From the NCBI GenBank assembly GCA_003427395.1, contig BFEA01000212.1:1228955-1252807 (forward strand): DNA of 23,853 nucleotides. Direction: 5' to 3'. The stretch comes from Chara braunii (Eukaryota > Streptophyta > Charophyceae > Charales > Characeae). The position numbers and the translations under genes are program-made. Below the pieces are notes generated by a model. The model was given only the letters and a program-made list of their open reading frames with translations. It had not been told where the DNA came from and did no database searches. Shown here in pieces: positions 1-9,326 of this stretch (positions are counted from its first letter, which is position 1; every line of letters begins with the position of its first letter).

Positions 1-1336
1 ATACATGCACTCTACATCACCAAAACACTAGGAAATATCATTACATGAGTTGCGATTTACTCCCAAGTAGGAAAACAAGTAGATGATGAAGATTACAAGT
101 GAAAAAGACAAGATTTTAGCTCAACTTCACTAGGAGATCAATTGCGATTCACATAGGAAGGGAGAAACCGACAATACATGCACTCCACATCACCAAATGC
201 TAGGAAACATCATCACATGAGTTGCGATTTACTCTTAAGTAGGAAAACAAGTAGATGAACATTACAAGTGAAAAAAGACAAGATTTGAGCTCAACTACAC
301 TAGGAGATGAACTGCGATTTACATAGGACGGGAGAAATGCACTCTACATCACCAAAACACTAGGAAACATCAACACATGAGTTGCGATTTACTCCCAAGT
401 AGGAAAACAAGTAGATGATGAAGATTACGAGTGAAAAATACAAGATTTGAGTTCAACTACACTAGGGGATGAATTGCGATTCACATAGGAAGGGAGAAAT
501 GGACAATACATGCACTCTACATCACCAAAACACTAGGAAACATCAACACATGAGTTGCGATTTGCTCCCAAGTAGGAAACAAGTAGATGATGAAGATTAC
601 AAGTGAAAAAGACAAGATTTGAGCTCAACTACACTAGGAGATGAATTGCGATTCACATAGGAGGGGAGAAATGGACTATGCATGCACTCTACATCACCAA
701 AACACTAGGAAACATCAACACATGAGTTGCGATTTACACCCAAGTAGGAAAACAAGTAGAAGATGAAGATCACAAGTGAAAAAGACAAGATTTGAGTTCA
801 ACTACACTAGGAGATGAATTGTGATTCACATAGGAGGGGAGAAATGGACAATGCATGCACTCTACATCACCAAAATAATAGGAAACATCAACACATGAGT
901 TGCAATTTACACCCAAGTAGGAGAACAAGTAAAAGATGAAGACCACAAGTGAAAAAAACAAGATTTGAGTTCAACTGCACTGGGAGATGAATTGCGATTC
1001 ACATAGGAGGGGAGAAATGGACAATTTATGCACTCTACATCACGAAAACAATAGGAAACATCAACCCTTGAGTTGCGATTTACTCCCAAGTAGGAAAACA
1101 AGTAGATGATGAAGATTACAAGTGAAAAAGATAAGATTTAAGCTCAAATACACTAGGAGATGAATTGCGATTCACATAGGAGGGGAGAAATGGACAATGC
1201 ATGCACTCTACATCACCAAAACACTAGGAAACATCAACACATGAGTTGCGATTTACACCCAAGTAGGAGAACCAGTAGAAGATGAAGATCACAAGTGAGA
1301 AAAACAAGATTTGAGCTCAACTACACTAGGAGATGA
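1..1336. repeat. 173-bp satellite array, 8 copies
   Basis: A head-to-tail tandem repeat. The anchor ATGCACTCTACATCACC recurs at about 5, 178, 337, 510, 682, 855, 1028 and 1201, giving spacings of 173, 159, 173, 172, 173, 173 and 173 bp. Copies are closely similar, and each contains GAGTTGCGATTTAC and TAGGAGATGAATTGCGATTC. The third anchor follows a short deletion, which explains the 159-bp copy. The last copy is cut after about 136 bp where purine-rich DNA begins. The array is already in progress at base 1, so its full length is unknown. The period is in the nucleosomal range typical of plant centromeric or heterochromatic satellites. Short minus-strand ORFs inside it are by-products of the repeat. 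Confidence 0.95.
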
Positions 1337-1575
1337 ATGAGGAGAGAGACGGAGAGAAGGTTGAGGGGAAGAAGGGGGAAAGGAGGAAGGGAAGGAAGGG
1401 GAAAAGGAAGGGGAGGAGGAGAANGAAGAGGAAGAGGAAGAAGAAGGAGAAGAAGAAGGAGAAAAGGAAGAAGAAGGAGAGAAAGAAGAATAAAAAGAAG
1501 AAGAAGAGGAAGGGGAAGGGGGGAAGAAGAAAAGGGAGAAGGGGAAAGAAGAGAAGGGAGAAGGAAAGAGAGGCA
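1337..1575. repeat. Polypurine (GA-rich) tract
   Basis: About 240 bp of almost pure G and A on the plus strand, with GGAA, GAAG and GGGAAG sub-motifs and an undetermined base (N) at 1424. It directly abuts the satellite. Lys/Arg/Glu-rich or Ser/Pro/Leu-rich ORFs can be read through it on either strand but reflect composition only. Tracts like this can form triplex DNA and are hard to sequence, which fits the N. Confidence 0.9.
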
Positions 1576-2425
1576 TCTTTTCACTCACCCCTAGGATGCC
1601 TCAGTTTCAATGAAACTCCCTTCTTCTTGGCTATGACTTCCTCCTCCTTCAAGCCTTTCTTCTTCCTTTTCTCACCTCTTACAAGTTGCTATGGCTCCTA
1701 GTACTAAGACCAAGGAGTCCTCCCCTCTAGAAGGGCTAATAAGACTCCTCTCAGTGTTTCCTTCTTCTCCACTAGTCTGGGAGCTATGGCGGATTACCCT
1801 CTCCACTACCTCTAGCTTGTAGAGCCTCCTCCTACTAGCTCACAGTCACCTCCAAGCTTCCGGACTGGCAGGGGTTCCCCTCACTACTCTCCAATTGCCT
1901 CTAGAGCTCTCACGGGCTCATTTGGGCAGCATGGGCACTCCTCATGCAAGTATGAGTTAGCGGACTGAATCCTCAGCTTATATAGGCTGGGAACAACAGT
2001 CCGGCCAACCCTTGGGCCCTCCCAAGTGCCCCAAGGTGAACCGAGGTATCCCCCAAGGCCAATGTTCACCTCTAGACGTCTCCGGGGGCACTTGGGCCTC
2101 TTTTTGGCCAGGTACATGCAGTCCGAGTAGTTGGTATCACTTGGATTGCCTCTTGGGTCCTAATGCCCAAGGAGCAATTTTACTTGAAAGAGAAAGGCCT
2201 AGTGGGCCTCTTTCTCAATTTTTTCAAGTCTCGGTCTCCCTTGGGTAGGCCAGACCATTTTTCTAAGTGGCGGCACCTTTTCAGCCTTGGATCTGGCTCA
2301 GATCCAAGACCAACAAATAATATGTGCCACCCCCTAGTAGCCCTTGCTTCAATTTTGAGCCTCTAAGTCCAAATTTTCAATTTTTGGTGAATCTGGCTCT
2401 CTTTTTGGGTAAAATGCACTGTTCC

Positions 2426-2458
<33 letters not shown>

Positions 2459-2600
2459 GCTGCCNCCTCATTCCGGATCTATCCATTTTGTGTTGGCCCA
2501 CAAAAAACGGTTGTTTCTTCTCAACCATGAGATCTGATCTCAGATCCATGGTTAGAAAGAAAAACGGATTTTTCCTCTTACATTTTTCTTTTATTTTTGC
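1576..2600. other. Non-coding stretch with short inverted repeats and a T run
   Basis: No convincing gene. Visible structure: an inverted repeat GAGGCATC/GATGCCTC near 1570-1602, the palindrome AGTTTCAATGAAACT just after it, a hairpin CTTGGATCTG-GC-TCAGATCCAAG at 2286-2308, and a second hairpin at 2523-2553 (AACCATGAGATCTG versus CAGATCCATGGTT). A 30-base T run spans about 2427-2456, with an N at 2465. On the minus strand, TATATAAGC at about 1977-1984 resembles a plant TATA box and could belong to an LTR promoter, but nothing else confirms this. Confidence 0.5.
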
Positions 2601-2762
2601 CTCTTTAATTCAGATTTTGGGGCCATATCTTATCAATCCGGCCTGTACTCCTTGAATCTAGGAGGAATGAGGTCATCATTGGGACCTGGCAGTCCTTACT
2701 GCTGCCATCCCAATGGGCCGGGTCACTCTCCTCCACCTAATTCTTCTATTTTTCCTCATTCT

Positions 2763-2798
<36 letters not shown>

Positions 2799-3120
2799 TG
2801 ACATGTGTCAATTTGCTATGCATCCTCTTTCTAGGCCTTAGGGCCTTAATTGCAACCAGGTTCATGCCCGACTGTTGGCCGTTACACCCTGGCCCACAAT
2901 TTTGGCATTCCCATGCCCTTAGGGGGCTCATTCTATTCCCGTTAGCCTCCATTTTGAGCCCCCTTGGCTCTATTTTTTCTTGGCTAGCCTGTTTCTTGCT
3001 TTGAGCTCCTTGGGCTCTTGTTTTCTCATGCCAATCTTGTCCGAAATACCCCGGACTGCCGGGCAACCCTCCCTTTATTATTATTATTTTTTTTGCTCCT
3101 CACCCCTGTTTTTTCATCCG

Positions 3121-3270
3121 TTTGAGCCCCACTAGTGTTTGCACTAGTGGTGCTGGTATTTTCCGCCGTCAAGATCCTCGATCTCGACGGTGCCGTTTGC
3201 TCCTCACGGCCTCTCCTCACCTTGGCTAGTGTTCTCCCCCTTGGGACACCTCAAGTTCCCGCCGCTTCCC
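3121..3270. repeat. CACTAGTG block, copy 1
   Basis: Two CACTAGTG palindromes (3130-3137 and 3142-3149) are followed by the hairpin CCGTCAAGAT-CCTCG-ATCTCGACGG (3166-3190) and then CTTGGGACACCTCAAGT. The same order of elements recurs about 1.58 kb to the right. Confidence 0.75.
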
Positions 3271-4699
3271 GTATTCGTCCCATTTTTCCGTTCCGCCGGT
3301 AGTGCCGTCGACAAAGCCCAATTTCCGATAATTTTTATCTGGGCCCCTTTGGCCCCCGGCGTCATCCCGGTTGACGCCCAATTTTTATTTGGGACTTCCC
3401 ATGCCCCCGTCAGTCCCATTTTATTCTTTCCATTTGTCCCAAGCGCCGTTGATAATTTCCCGGCCGCGAGACCCCCGCCGTGCCGTTGCCGTTTTACCGT
3501 CACACTCCCCTAGGCCTGCGGCGCCGTTTTCTAGTGTTTTCGTCATGCCGTGACCCATTTTCCCTTGGCCCGACCATCCATGTGCAGTCCAAAATTTCTC
3601 GGACTGCATCCATGGCCAATCTACGAGTCCCACAACCCCCCATCATGCCCCATGCCCAAGGAAAATAAAACGTTGATTTTCCTAAGGCATCCGGGCTCAA
3701 TTTCGACTCCCGGAACCCCAAAACCTTATGTTTGCCCCTTCCTATGCAGTCCGCTACATCTCGGACTGCATTAGGGGCAGTTTTCCTTGCCCCAATGTCC
3801 CTCAACTAGCCCCCTACCAAAAGAAAATCAAGCGGTCACTTCCCAAGTGCATCCGGTTTCAATTTTGGCTCCCAATGCATTCAAAACATGTTTTTTGCCT
3901 CTCCCATGCAATCCGTTATTTTTCAGTTGCATGGGGCCTTGATCTTCTTTATTTTTCTCAGCACAAATAAAAAAAAATCAAGGTCCTTTGTAACCGCCAT
4001 ATTGCCGAAGTGAACCCCCTAGGTGGTCGTTTTCGTCCGTTAGTGCCCTTTTGACTTTGCCCCTTTTACTTTTCTTTTTCCTTTCTTTTTTCTTTTCTTT
4101 TTTTCACTTGTGGACAGTTGGGACTTGGCTGTCCCTACTTGCTCCAGTTCCAACTGACGACCAGCTCACTCATCCTCTCTCACCTCCCATTTTCTTTTTC
4201 TTTTCTTTTTCTTTGTGCATGTCAAGTGTCAACTAGCCGTTAAGGCCCTTTTCTCAATTTTTCTTTTTTTTTCTTTTTTTTTTCTTTCCTTTCTTGGACA
4301 GTTGGGACTTGGCAATCCCAACTTGCTGCAGTCCCAACTGACGGCCAACTCCCTCACTCTCTCTCACCTCCCTTGTCTCATTCTCCCTCATTTTTCCTAG
4401 CCGTTAAGGCCCTTTTCTTGCCTTTTCCTCTTAGTTTTGGCCCTTCCTATGCCCAAGGGCCAGTCCGTTATTTTTCGGACTGCAGTTATGGCCCTTCCAT
4501 GCCTTTGGGATCCACCGTTAGCCCTCCTCTCTCCCAACGGTGGGTCCCCTTGCGCCGATTTTTTTCGGGAGCCTATTTTCTTCATGTTGGCTCCCTTTGG
4601 CCTTATTTTCTTGGGGGAGGCTAATCCGAGATTTTTCGGATTACTCCCATGCCTCTAGCACTTGTTTTCTTTACTTTTTATTTCTCTTTTGGCCCTCCC

Positions 4700-4860
4700 T
4701 CTTGCTCCCACTAGTGGTTGCACTAGTGGTGTTAATATTTCTGGCCGTCAAGATCTCCGATCTTGATGGTGCAACTTGTTTCATTATTTTTTTGCACCAC
4801 CTACCGCGTCGCAATTTTCCCTTGGGACGTCACAAGTCCCCGACGCTTGTCCCGCATTAG
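4700..4860. repeat. CACTAGTG block, copy 2
   Basis: Diverged duplicate of the block near 3121. CACTAGTG occurs at 4709-4716 and 4721-4728, the hairpin CCGTCAAGAT-CTCCG-ATCTTGATGG at 4745-4769, and CTTGGGACGTCACAAGT after it. The hairpin arms differ from copy 1 at several positions yet remain nearly fully complementary. Confidence 0.75.
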
Positions 4861-4934
4861 TCCCCGACACTAGTCCCCGACACTAGTCCCGCCGGTACTT
4901 GTCCTACCGGTACCGCATTTTCCCGCCTAGCCTT

Positions 4935-5290
4935 ACGTGGTCCCCAGCACCGGTCCCATAGGTGCCGCATCTTTGCTTGGCCCCGTGCGGTGCCCGACAC
5001 TCGTCCCATGGGCGCCACATTTTCTCTTGGTCTTATGCGGTCCCCGACACTTTGTCCCGCCGGTACCACATCTTTTCTTGGTCTCACGCGGTCCCCGACA
5101 CTTCGCCCCGCCGGTACCATATCTTCTCTTGGTCTCACGTGGCCCCCGACACTTTGTCCCGCCGGTACCATGTCTTCTCTTGGTCTCACGTGGTCCCCGA
5201 CACTTTGCCCCGCCGGTACTATGTCTTCTCTTGGTCTCATGTGGTCCTCGACACTTTGTCCCATCGGTACCATGTCTTTTCTTGGCATTA
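4935..5290. repeat. 51-bp minisatellite, about 7 copies
   Basis: The motif TCCCCGACACTTTGTCCCGC and the following CGGTACCATxTCTTCTCTTGG recur with starts near 4941, 4991, 5041, 5092, 5143, 5194 and 5245. The first two spacings are 50 bp and the rest 51 bp. Because 51 is a multiple of three, several frames on both strands stay open and give 17-residue repeats. I see no sign that any of these is a real protein. A shorter TCCCCGACACTAG duplication precedes it at about 4860-4888. Confidence 0.9.
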
Positions 5291-5760
5291 CTCGTCATTT
5301 TCCTACCATATGGCGGCCTCCTCCCCTTATTCCTTTCGGGTCCCGTGCACCGTTCCTCCCCAGACGCGGGTCCCTACTTAGCCTGTGGCCCTCTTGGCCC
5401 TTTTGCCGCTGCGTCCTAGCGCCCCCACTTGGCTCGAGTACCTTTTCCCATGCCGACGCCTTACGTCCTATCCTGTTCCACTCCTTTTCTCTCTTTGTGG
5501 CGTACATCCTATTTTACTACTATTTCTGGCGATCCTTCTTCGTTTCGGAGGAAGGATCGCCTTCGCTACTTTCTTGCGGTCCTCTGCCGCCCCTTGTTCC
5601 ATCAATTTCTCCTTAGTTCATGGGTCCCGGCGACTTCGGGCAGCCTCTAGCTCCCTAGTGCCCTGTGCCTATGACTTGATCCTTCCATCCTTCTTGCCTC
5701 CGGTCTTCTCTGCCGTGCACAAATCGGCCATATACAGTCTCTCGAGTGATGGGAAGTCAT
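5291..5760. other. Non-coding stretch, GC-rich
   Basis: Pyrimidine-rich and GC-rich sequence on the plus strand, with no recognised domain in any frame. It lies just downstream (minus direction) of a candidate LTR start near 5782 and is best read as LTR-like sequence. Confidence 0.4.
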
Positions 5761-6607
5761 TCGGGACTCACCAGTCCCGACATATTCCCCCCACTCATAC
5801 GCGATGTCCTCATCGCGCACCAGTCCATAGTCAGTGGGGATTTTTTGAGTGATAGACAGGCGGAGAAGGGGGGGTGGGGTGAGATGGGTAGTTAGCTTGC
5901 TAGGGTTCTTTTTGTCCTTTCTCATTCTTTTCTCGGGGTTTTCCTTCAGTTTTCCGTCCCTTGGGGCGGAGGAGGGTATGGGGGAGTCAATGTTCCTCTT
6001 CGGCTTCCCTTTTCTCCCACAGCTTAGACCAGGTTGCTCATTTCCATCATAGCTCTGCCTCTTTATCTTTCCCTCAATCGAGACACGACCTTCCTCTTCA
6101 GTCAACTCTGTATACCCAAAAGGGTAGCCCATAGTTCTTTCGACTTCAGTAACAGGAAGCAGACGAGGCTCTCCTCGCTTCATGCACTTAACTACTGGCA
6201 TGCTGGCTTTTATTCCCAGGACGACAATTTGATATCATAACACAATTGATTTTCTCATTATATGCTTTGGCCTTGTTGATAACAAATTGTAGGCAAGTGT
6301 TCGGATGTGACTCAATGTCAGGCATTTGCTACGGACGGGGGATGTTCGTCCAGTACAACCGCCGCCTTTGCTTGTGGTGATACCCACTTCGAATCGATGA
6401 ACATAGCACAACTCTCCCTAAGTGCTTCGTAATCTCAAATCTATCTTCCCATTTCATTGAGAAAACATTCTCCGGCAGACACCATTTTGGCTTTGTCCCC
6501 TTCATTGCTCTTAACACATCCCAAAATAATATACTTTTCGGCCCGTGCAGTCCATGCTTCCCCTTTACCCTTCCCCGAAGCTCGGGCTTTACCGAATCCA
6601 CATACAT
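5647..6607 (-). pseudogene. DNMT3-like DNA cytosine-5 methyltransferase, C-terminal fragment, broken
   Basis: C5-cytosine methyltransferases transfer a methyl group from S-adenosylmethionine to cytosine in DNA. From 6607 downwards the frame contains KSILFWDVLRAMKG, then PENVFSM at about 6475-6455 (the ENV motif), a helix ending EITKHLG, and QRRRLYWTNIP from about 6370 (the QxRxR motif, as in DNMT3 HRARYFWGNLP). A TAG follows at 6329. The same frame then runs on with ISNCRPGNKSQH until a frameshift near 6195. The next frame carries MPVV, then TEVERTMGYPFGYTEL, matching the DNMT3 pattern TELERIFGFPVHYTD. The catalytic Pro-Cys loop and the SAM-binding FxGxG motif would lie upstream and were not found. 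After the domain the frame passes through an unrelated hydrophilic linker to RDEDIAYEWGE, which overlaps the candidate polypurine tract. A retroelement-borne DNMT is therefore likelier than a host gene. Confidence 0.78.
5761..5820 (-). promoter_or_regulatory. Candidate polypurine tract and LTR start (site 1)
   Basis: On the minus strand GCGATGAGGACATCGCG, a near-palindrome, is followed by TATGAGTGGGGGGAATA and then TGTCGGGACTGGTGAGTCCC. GAGTGGGGGGAA has the form of a plus-strand priming polypurine tract, and TG directly after it is the expected LTR start. The first bases of the proposed LTR form a perfect 8-bp-arm hairpin (TCGGGACT/AGTCCCGA, 5761-5780). The same palindrome plus purine tract occurs again near 7085-7130. 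No partner LTR was found in the window, so the boundary is inferred. Confidence 0.5.
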
Positions 6608-6719
6608 TTCCCCCGGGTCATTTTACCCGGCCTTTCTCAGGTCTTGCCAATTCTGCATGCATATCATCCTCTGTTCTTTCTTGCCCTTTACTTAATTGAC
6701 TTTCCATGTGCAATGCTCG

Positions 6720-7065
6720 GTTCATCTCTTGTGCATCTCTTTTCCAATCATCTTGTCAGACCTTTTTCTTAAGCCCATGCAAACCAATTACTCATCCGTT
6801 TCCCAGCCTGCCAGCCTCTTTTCTCAGATCCATGCTAAGTCTATAATACAACTCTTTTCTTTCCCAGTCATCTTGCCAGACTCTTTTTCTCGGGCTCACA
6901 CCAATCACTTGCTCAAGTTGTTTCTGCTCTGGGCGTCTTGCTCGACCTTCTTTTCTCAAACTCATGCAAAGCCAATTACAAGCATTTGTCTGTCCTGGGC
7001 ATCTTGCCAGGCCCCTTTTTCTCAAGCCCATGCAAAGTCAATTACCAGTCTTTTTCCATGCGTAT
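6720..7065. repeat. 66-bp tandem repeat, about 5 copies
   Basis: CATGCAAAGCCAATTAC-type anchors lie near 6776, 6831, 6897, 6963 and 7029, giving spacings of 55, 66, 66, 66. Each unit also has TCTTGCCAG and CTTTTTCTCAAGCC. Read on the minus strand, the strand of the surrounding retroelement genes, the units give a 22-residue repeat beginning MGLRKRG, MSLRKEG, VSPRKRV, MDLRKEA. The frame is open from 7031 to 6792. It lies immediately upstream of the methyltransferase fragment, so it could be the remnant of a repetitive basic linker in the same polyprotein, or simply a minisatellite. Confidence 0.8.
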
Positions 7066-7079
7066 TCATTGGGAGATGG

Positions 7080-7140
7080 CACACCTTCCCCCCACTCAAA
7101 ACGCGATGTCCCCATCGCGCGACTGGTCCTCACTCGGAGG
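7080..7140 (-). promoter_or_regulatory. Candidate polypurine tract and LTR start (site 2)
   Basis: On the minus strand GCGATGGGGACATCGCG is followed by TTTTGAGTGGGGGGAAGG and TGTGCCATCTCCC. This repeats the arrangement at 5761-5820: near-palindrome, GAGTGGGGGGAA, then TG. The two copies differ by an indel and a few substitutions. It may be the 3' end of a second, related element or a duplicated terminal module. Confidence 0.45.
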
Positions 7141-8000
7141 TACGAGACCTTTGGCCCACCAACCGCAAGTCAAGGACACAAGCCCATCCACTTCACAAAA
7201 GGAAGAGTGATCAGTTCTTCCCCAGCGGACGGCGCCTCATCCTTCTACCCGGTCCGACCTTTTTTCTCTTACGTGGCGAGCACCAATACTGAGGTTCCTC
7301 CTCACGTCTGCTAGGCAGGTCCAATTCAAGCCTCCCAAAGCCTCGTCTAGCCGTAAGAGCGTCCCTCGCGAATGGTGATTTTCTGAATTCCAGCCTCTTC
7401 CTTTCAAGAGAGTTGGGGCTCTCAATTAGTCCGCGAGTGCAGTTATGAAGACCTCGCAATTAGTCCCGAAACGGTTGTAATGTTCCGGTAGGGCAGTATC
7501 AATGCTCCGTGGTGGTGGCAGACTCCACCCGGTATCTCGCCAACCTCTCCCCTTGGACAGTGCCACCCAACTTAGCGCGGGCAGCCGAGGTCCGACCCAA
7601 ACGGCCATGGTACCCCTCTATGACATGGCGTGTGGTTGGAGAATGACAAAATAGACTAGATGAGAATGACTCTCTCGCCCATTTGGCTCTCTCGCCCTTT
7701 GACGTTTAGGCATTCAACAAGAGGCGTAGTTTGAACTCCCCGACTAAAGCCCATTGTCGGGGTCAGTTCCGGACGTCCCGCACCGATCCAAGTGGTAGGT
7801 GCCTTAGTCCTTTGACCTTTATCCCCTTGAAGAGGAACAGGCCGCGCTGAGACGTTTTCCCTTGCAGGGATGTAGGTCTTGAGGTCGTGGTGCGTGCACC
7901 GGCATCCCCCTCCTGCTAAGGCCAAAGACTAGAAGAAAAGAGAAATCCATTTCAATGCTATTTCCAAGTCCATTTCAAGTTGCCTAGGGTTCCCTGTTGA
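7141..8000. other. Non-coding stretch, no recognised feature
   Basis: Several short ORFs of 60-90 residues exist on both strands, but none contains a domain I recognise. I see no long repeats. Position between two candidate element ends suggests LTR or leader sequence, which I cannot confirm. Confidence 0.4.
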
Positions 8001-8004
8001 TGCA

Positions 8005-8215
8005 ATGCAATTTTTAGTACTCAGTCAAATTCCAATACTCAGTCTCATTCCCATGCTCAATCTCAGTCCAATGCTCAATGCAATATCTCATTCAAGGCTG
8101 AGTCCAATATCTTTTCCAAGACTGAGTCCAATATCTTTTCCAAGCTCAGCTTTTCCAATGTCTTTTTCCAAGGCTCAGCTCTTCCAATATCATGCATCTC
8201 AAGCAACCATGCAAG
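8005..8215. repeat. Degenerate short repeats of TCCAATxTC / CTCAGT type
   Basis: Simple, imperfect repetition of CCAATATCTTTTCCAAG and ACTCAGTC-like words. The clearest pair, AGTCCAATATCTTTTCCAAG at 8101 and 8125, has a 24-bp period. Confidence 0.7.
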
Positions 8216-8254
8216 GGGACCCCAGTGCTAATTTCAAAGAATAACCCTTGTCAG

Positions 8255-8460
8255 GGGCCATTCCGAACAACCTGGTTAGGGTCGTTTTTTCCAATTCCAA
8301 GTTGAACAGCCTGGTTAGGGCCATTCTTATCCATTGCAATCGGACAGCCTGGTTAGGACCATCCTTATCGATTCCAATTGGACAGCCTGGTTAGGGTCAT
8401 CCTTGTCCGTTTCAATTGGACAGCCTGGTTAGGGTCATCCTTGTCGATTGCAATGTTAGC
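8255..8460. repeat. 38-bp tandem repeat, 5 copies
   Basis: CCTGGTTAGGGTCATCCTTG-type units start near 8271, 8310, 8348, 8386 and 8424, with spacings of 39, 38, 38 and 38 bp. The consensus is roughly GGACAGCCTGGTTAGGGTCATCC followed by TTGTCxATTxCAATT. The last copies are the most alike. The array lies in the proposed LTR region downstream of the gypsy element, where such repeats often sit in promoter parts of LTRs. Confidence 0.9.
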
Positions 8461-8985
8461 GCCCGAGGGGGTGGGCGTCGAGTACACGGATCCTATCTCA
8501 TCTCGGGGGTTAGAAGGCGGCCATCTTTCTTGGTTTTGTACGCATGCTCCTTCCTCTTCCTTATACCAGTTGCCATCCTTATGTTCATTCATACATTTGA
8601 CTTGGCGTCTAGTACTCGAGTTGAGGGTCGCAACCTCAACCAGCACTAGCCCGCCCGGCCGTTCAACCATTACAAAGGGTGTGTGTCCTCACTGTTTTCT
8701 CTTTCTTTGGTTCTCATGTGTCTTGCTGTTCTGGAATGATGTGAGACTTGTTGGATTAGGCTCCTAGGGAAGAGTGTTCTTCACGCCTCTTTACCCATAG
8801 GTCCCCTAACCTCTCACAAGGACTCATGCGATGACTCATTCAACCAAGAATGCACACTTTTCAAAAAGAAAACTTTCTGCCATCGGCTTTTCTTTCAATC
8901 TTCAACAGTTCCCATACCCTCGTCCATCTCTCAGAGTCAATCATCCCCAGTCCCTTTCTTACTACGAAAAAGGCTCCTATTTTCT
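8461..8985. other. Non-coding stretch, possible LTR interior
   Basis: No gene recognised. Short overlapping ORFs on both strands lack domain features. It lies between the 38-bp array and the 200-bp direct repeat. Confidence 0.4.
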
Positions 8986-9326
8986 CAAAGGAGCGGGTAC
9001 TTATAGAAAGTAGCACTAGCTACTCATCCCTTGCTAACTTTCCCAGTCCAAGGAGTTGTTCTGTCGTAGTCCTTCAAAAAGGCAGGAGACAAAGTTCGAA
9101 TGCAAAAGATAACATTACGGACTTGTCTCATCTAGACCCCAGTCCTTCATAGTCCCAGTCTCAAACTCATCCCACATGTCCTTCTGAAGAAGCCATTACT
9201 ATTGAAAAGTAACACAAGTTACCCAGTCTTTGGTCAATCTTAATCAACAAGTTGTTCCGTCATAGCCCATCTTTGAAAAGTTCAGATGCAAAATTTAGAA
9301 TGGCAGTTCTGCCTGCCCAGGTACCA
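8985..9326 (-). repeat. Candidate start of gypsy LTR with a ~200-bp direct repeat
   Basis: GTAGCACTAGCTAC near 9010 and GTAACACAAGTTAC near 9210 begin two diverged copies of one module. Each continues through GGAGTTGTTCTGTCGTAGTC or CAAGTTGTTCCGTCATAGCC and then TTCGAATGCAAAA or TTCAGATGCAAAA, so the period is about 200 bp. On the minus strand the segment begins TGGTACCTGGGCAGG straight after a purine tract. It carries CTATAAGTACC near 9000, a possible TATA box about 320 bp inside the proposed LTR. Confidence 0.45.

Larger units (their letters stand above)
2600..4860. repeat. Degenerate tandem-repeat region with a recurrent CAGTCCG hairpin
   Basis: No gene. A 30-base T run lies at 2768-2797. 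An inverted repeat of the form CAGTCCG, an 8-10 base AT-rich loop, then CGGACTG recurs at about 3038, 3584, 3745, 3907, 4461 and 4623. Neighbouring copies are 161-162 bp apart (3584, 3745, 3907; and 4461, 4623). GCATCCGG at 3687 and 3849 confirms the 162-bp period. A second period of 184 bp is seen between GGACAGTTGGGACTTGGC at 4112 and 4296, with a diverged relative near 2685. The arms differ between copies but remain paired. This may be old satellite DNA or the repeat-rich interior of a large LTR. Confidence 0.65.

Noticed and set aside
1-1336. CRISPR-like regular repeats
   Set aside because: Whole 173-bp units repeat without distinct spacers, and the context is eukaryotic retroelement DNA.
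1289-1701. Lys/Arg/Glu-rich and Ser/Pro-rich ORFs
   Set aside because: Compositional artefact of the polypurine tract, which also contains an N.
4857-5616. Long overlapping ORFs on both strands (up to 208 codons)
   Set aside because: They run through the 51-bp minisatellite, whose length is divisible by three; openness is a by-product of repetition and no domain is present.
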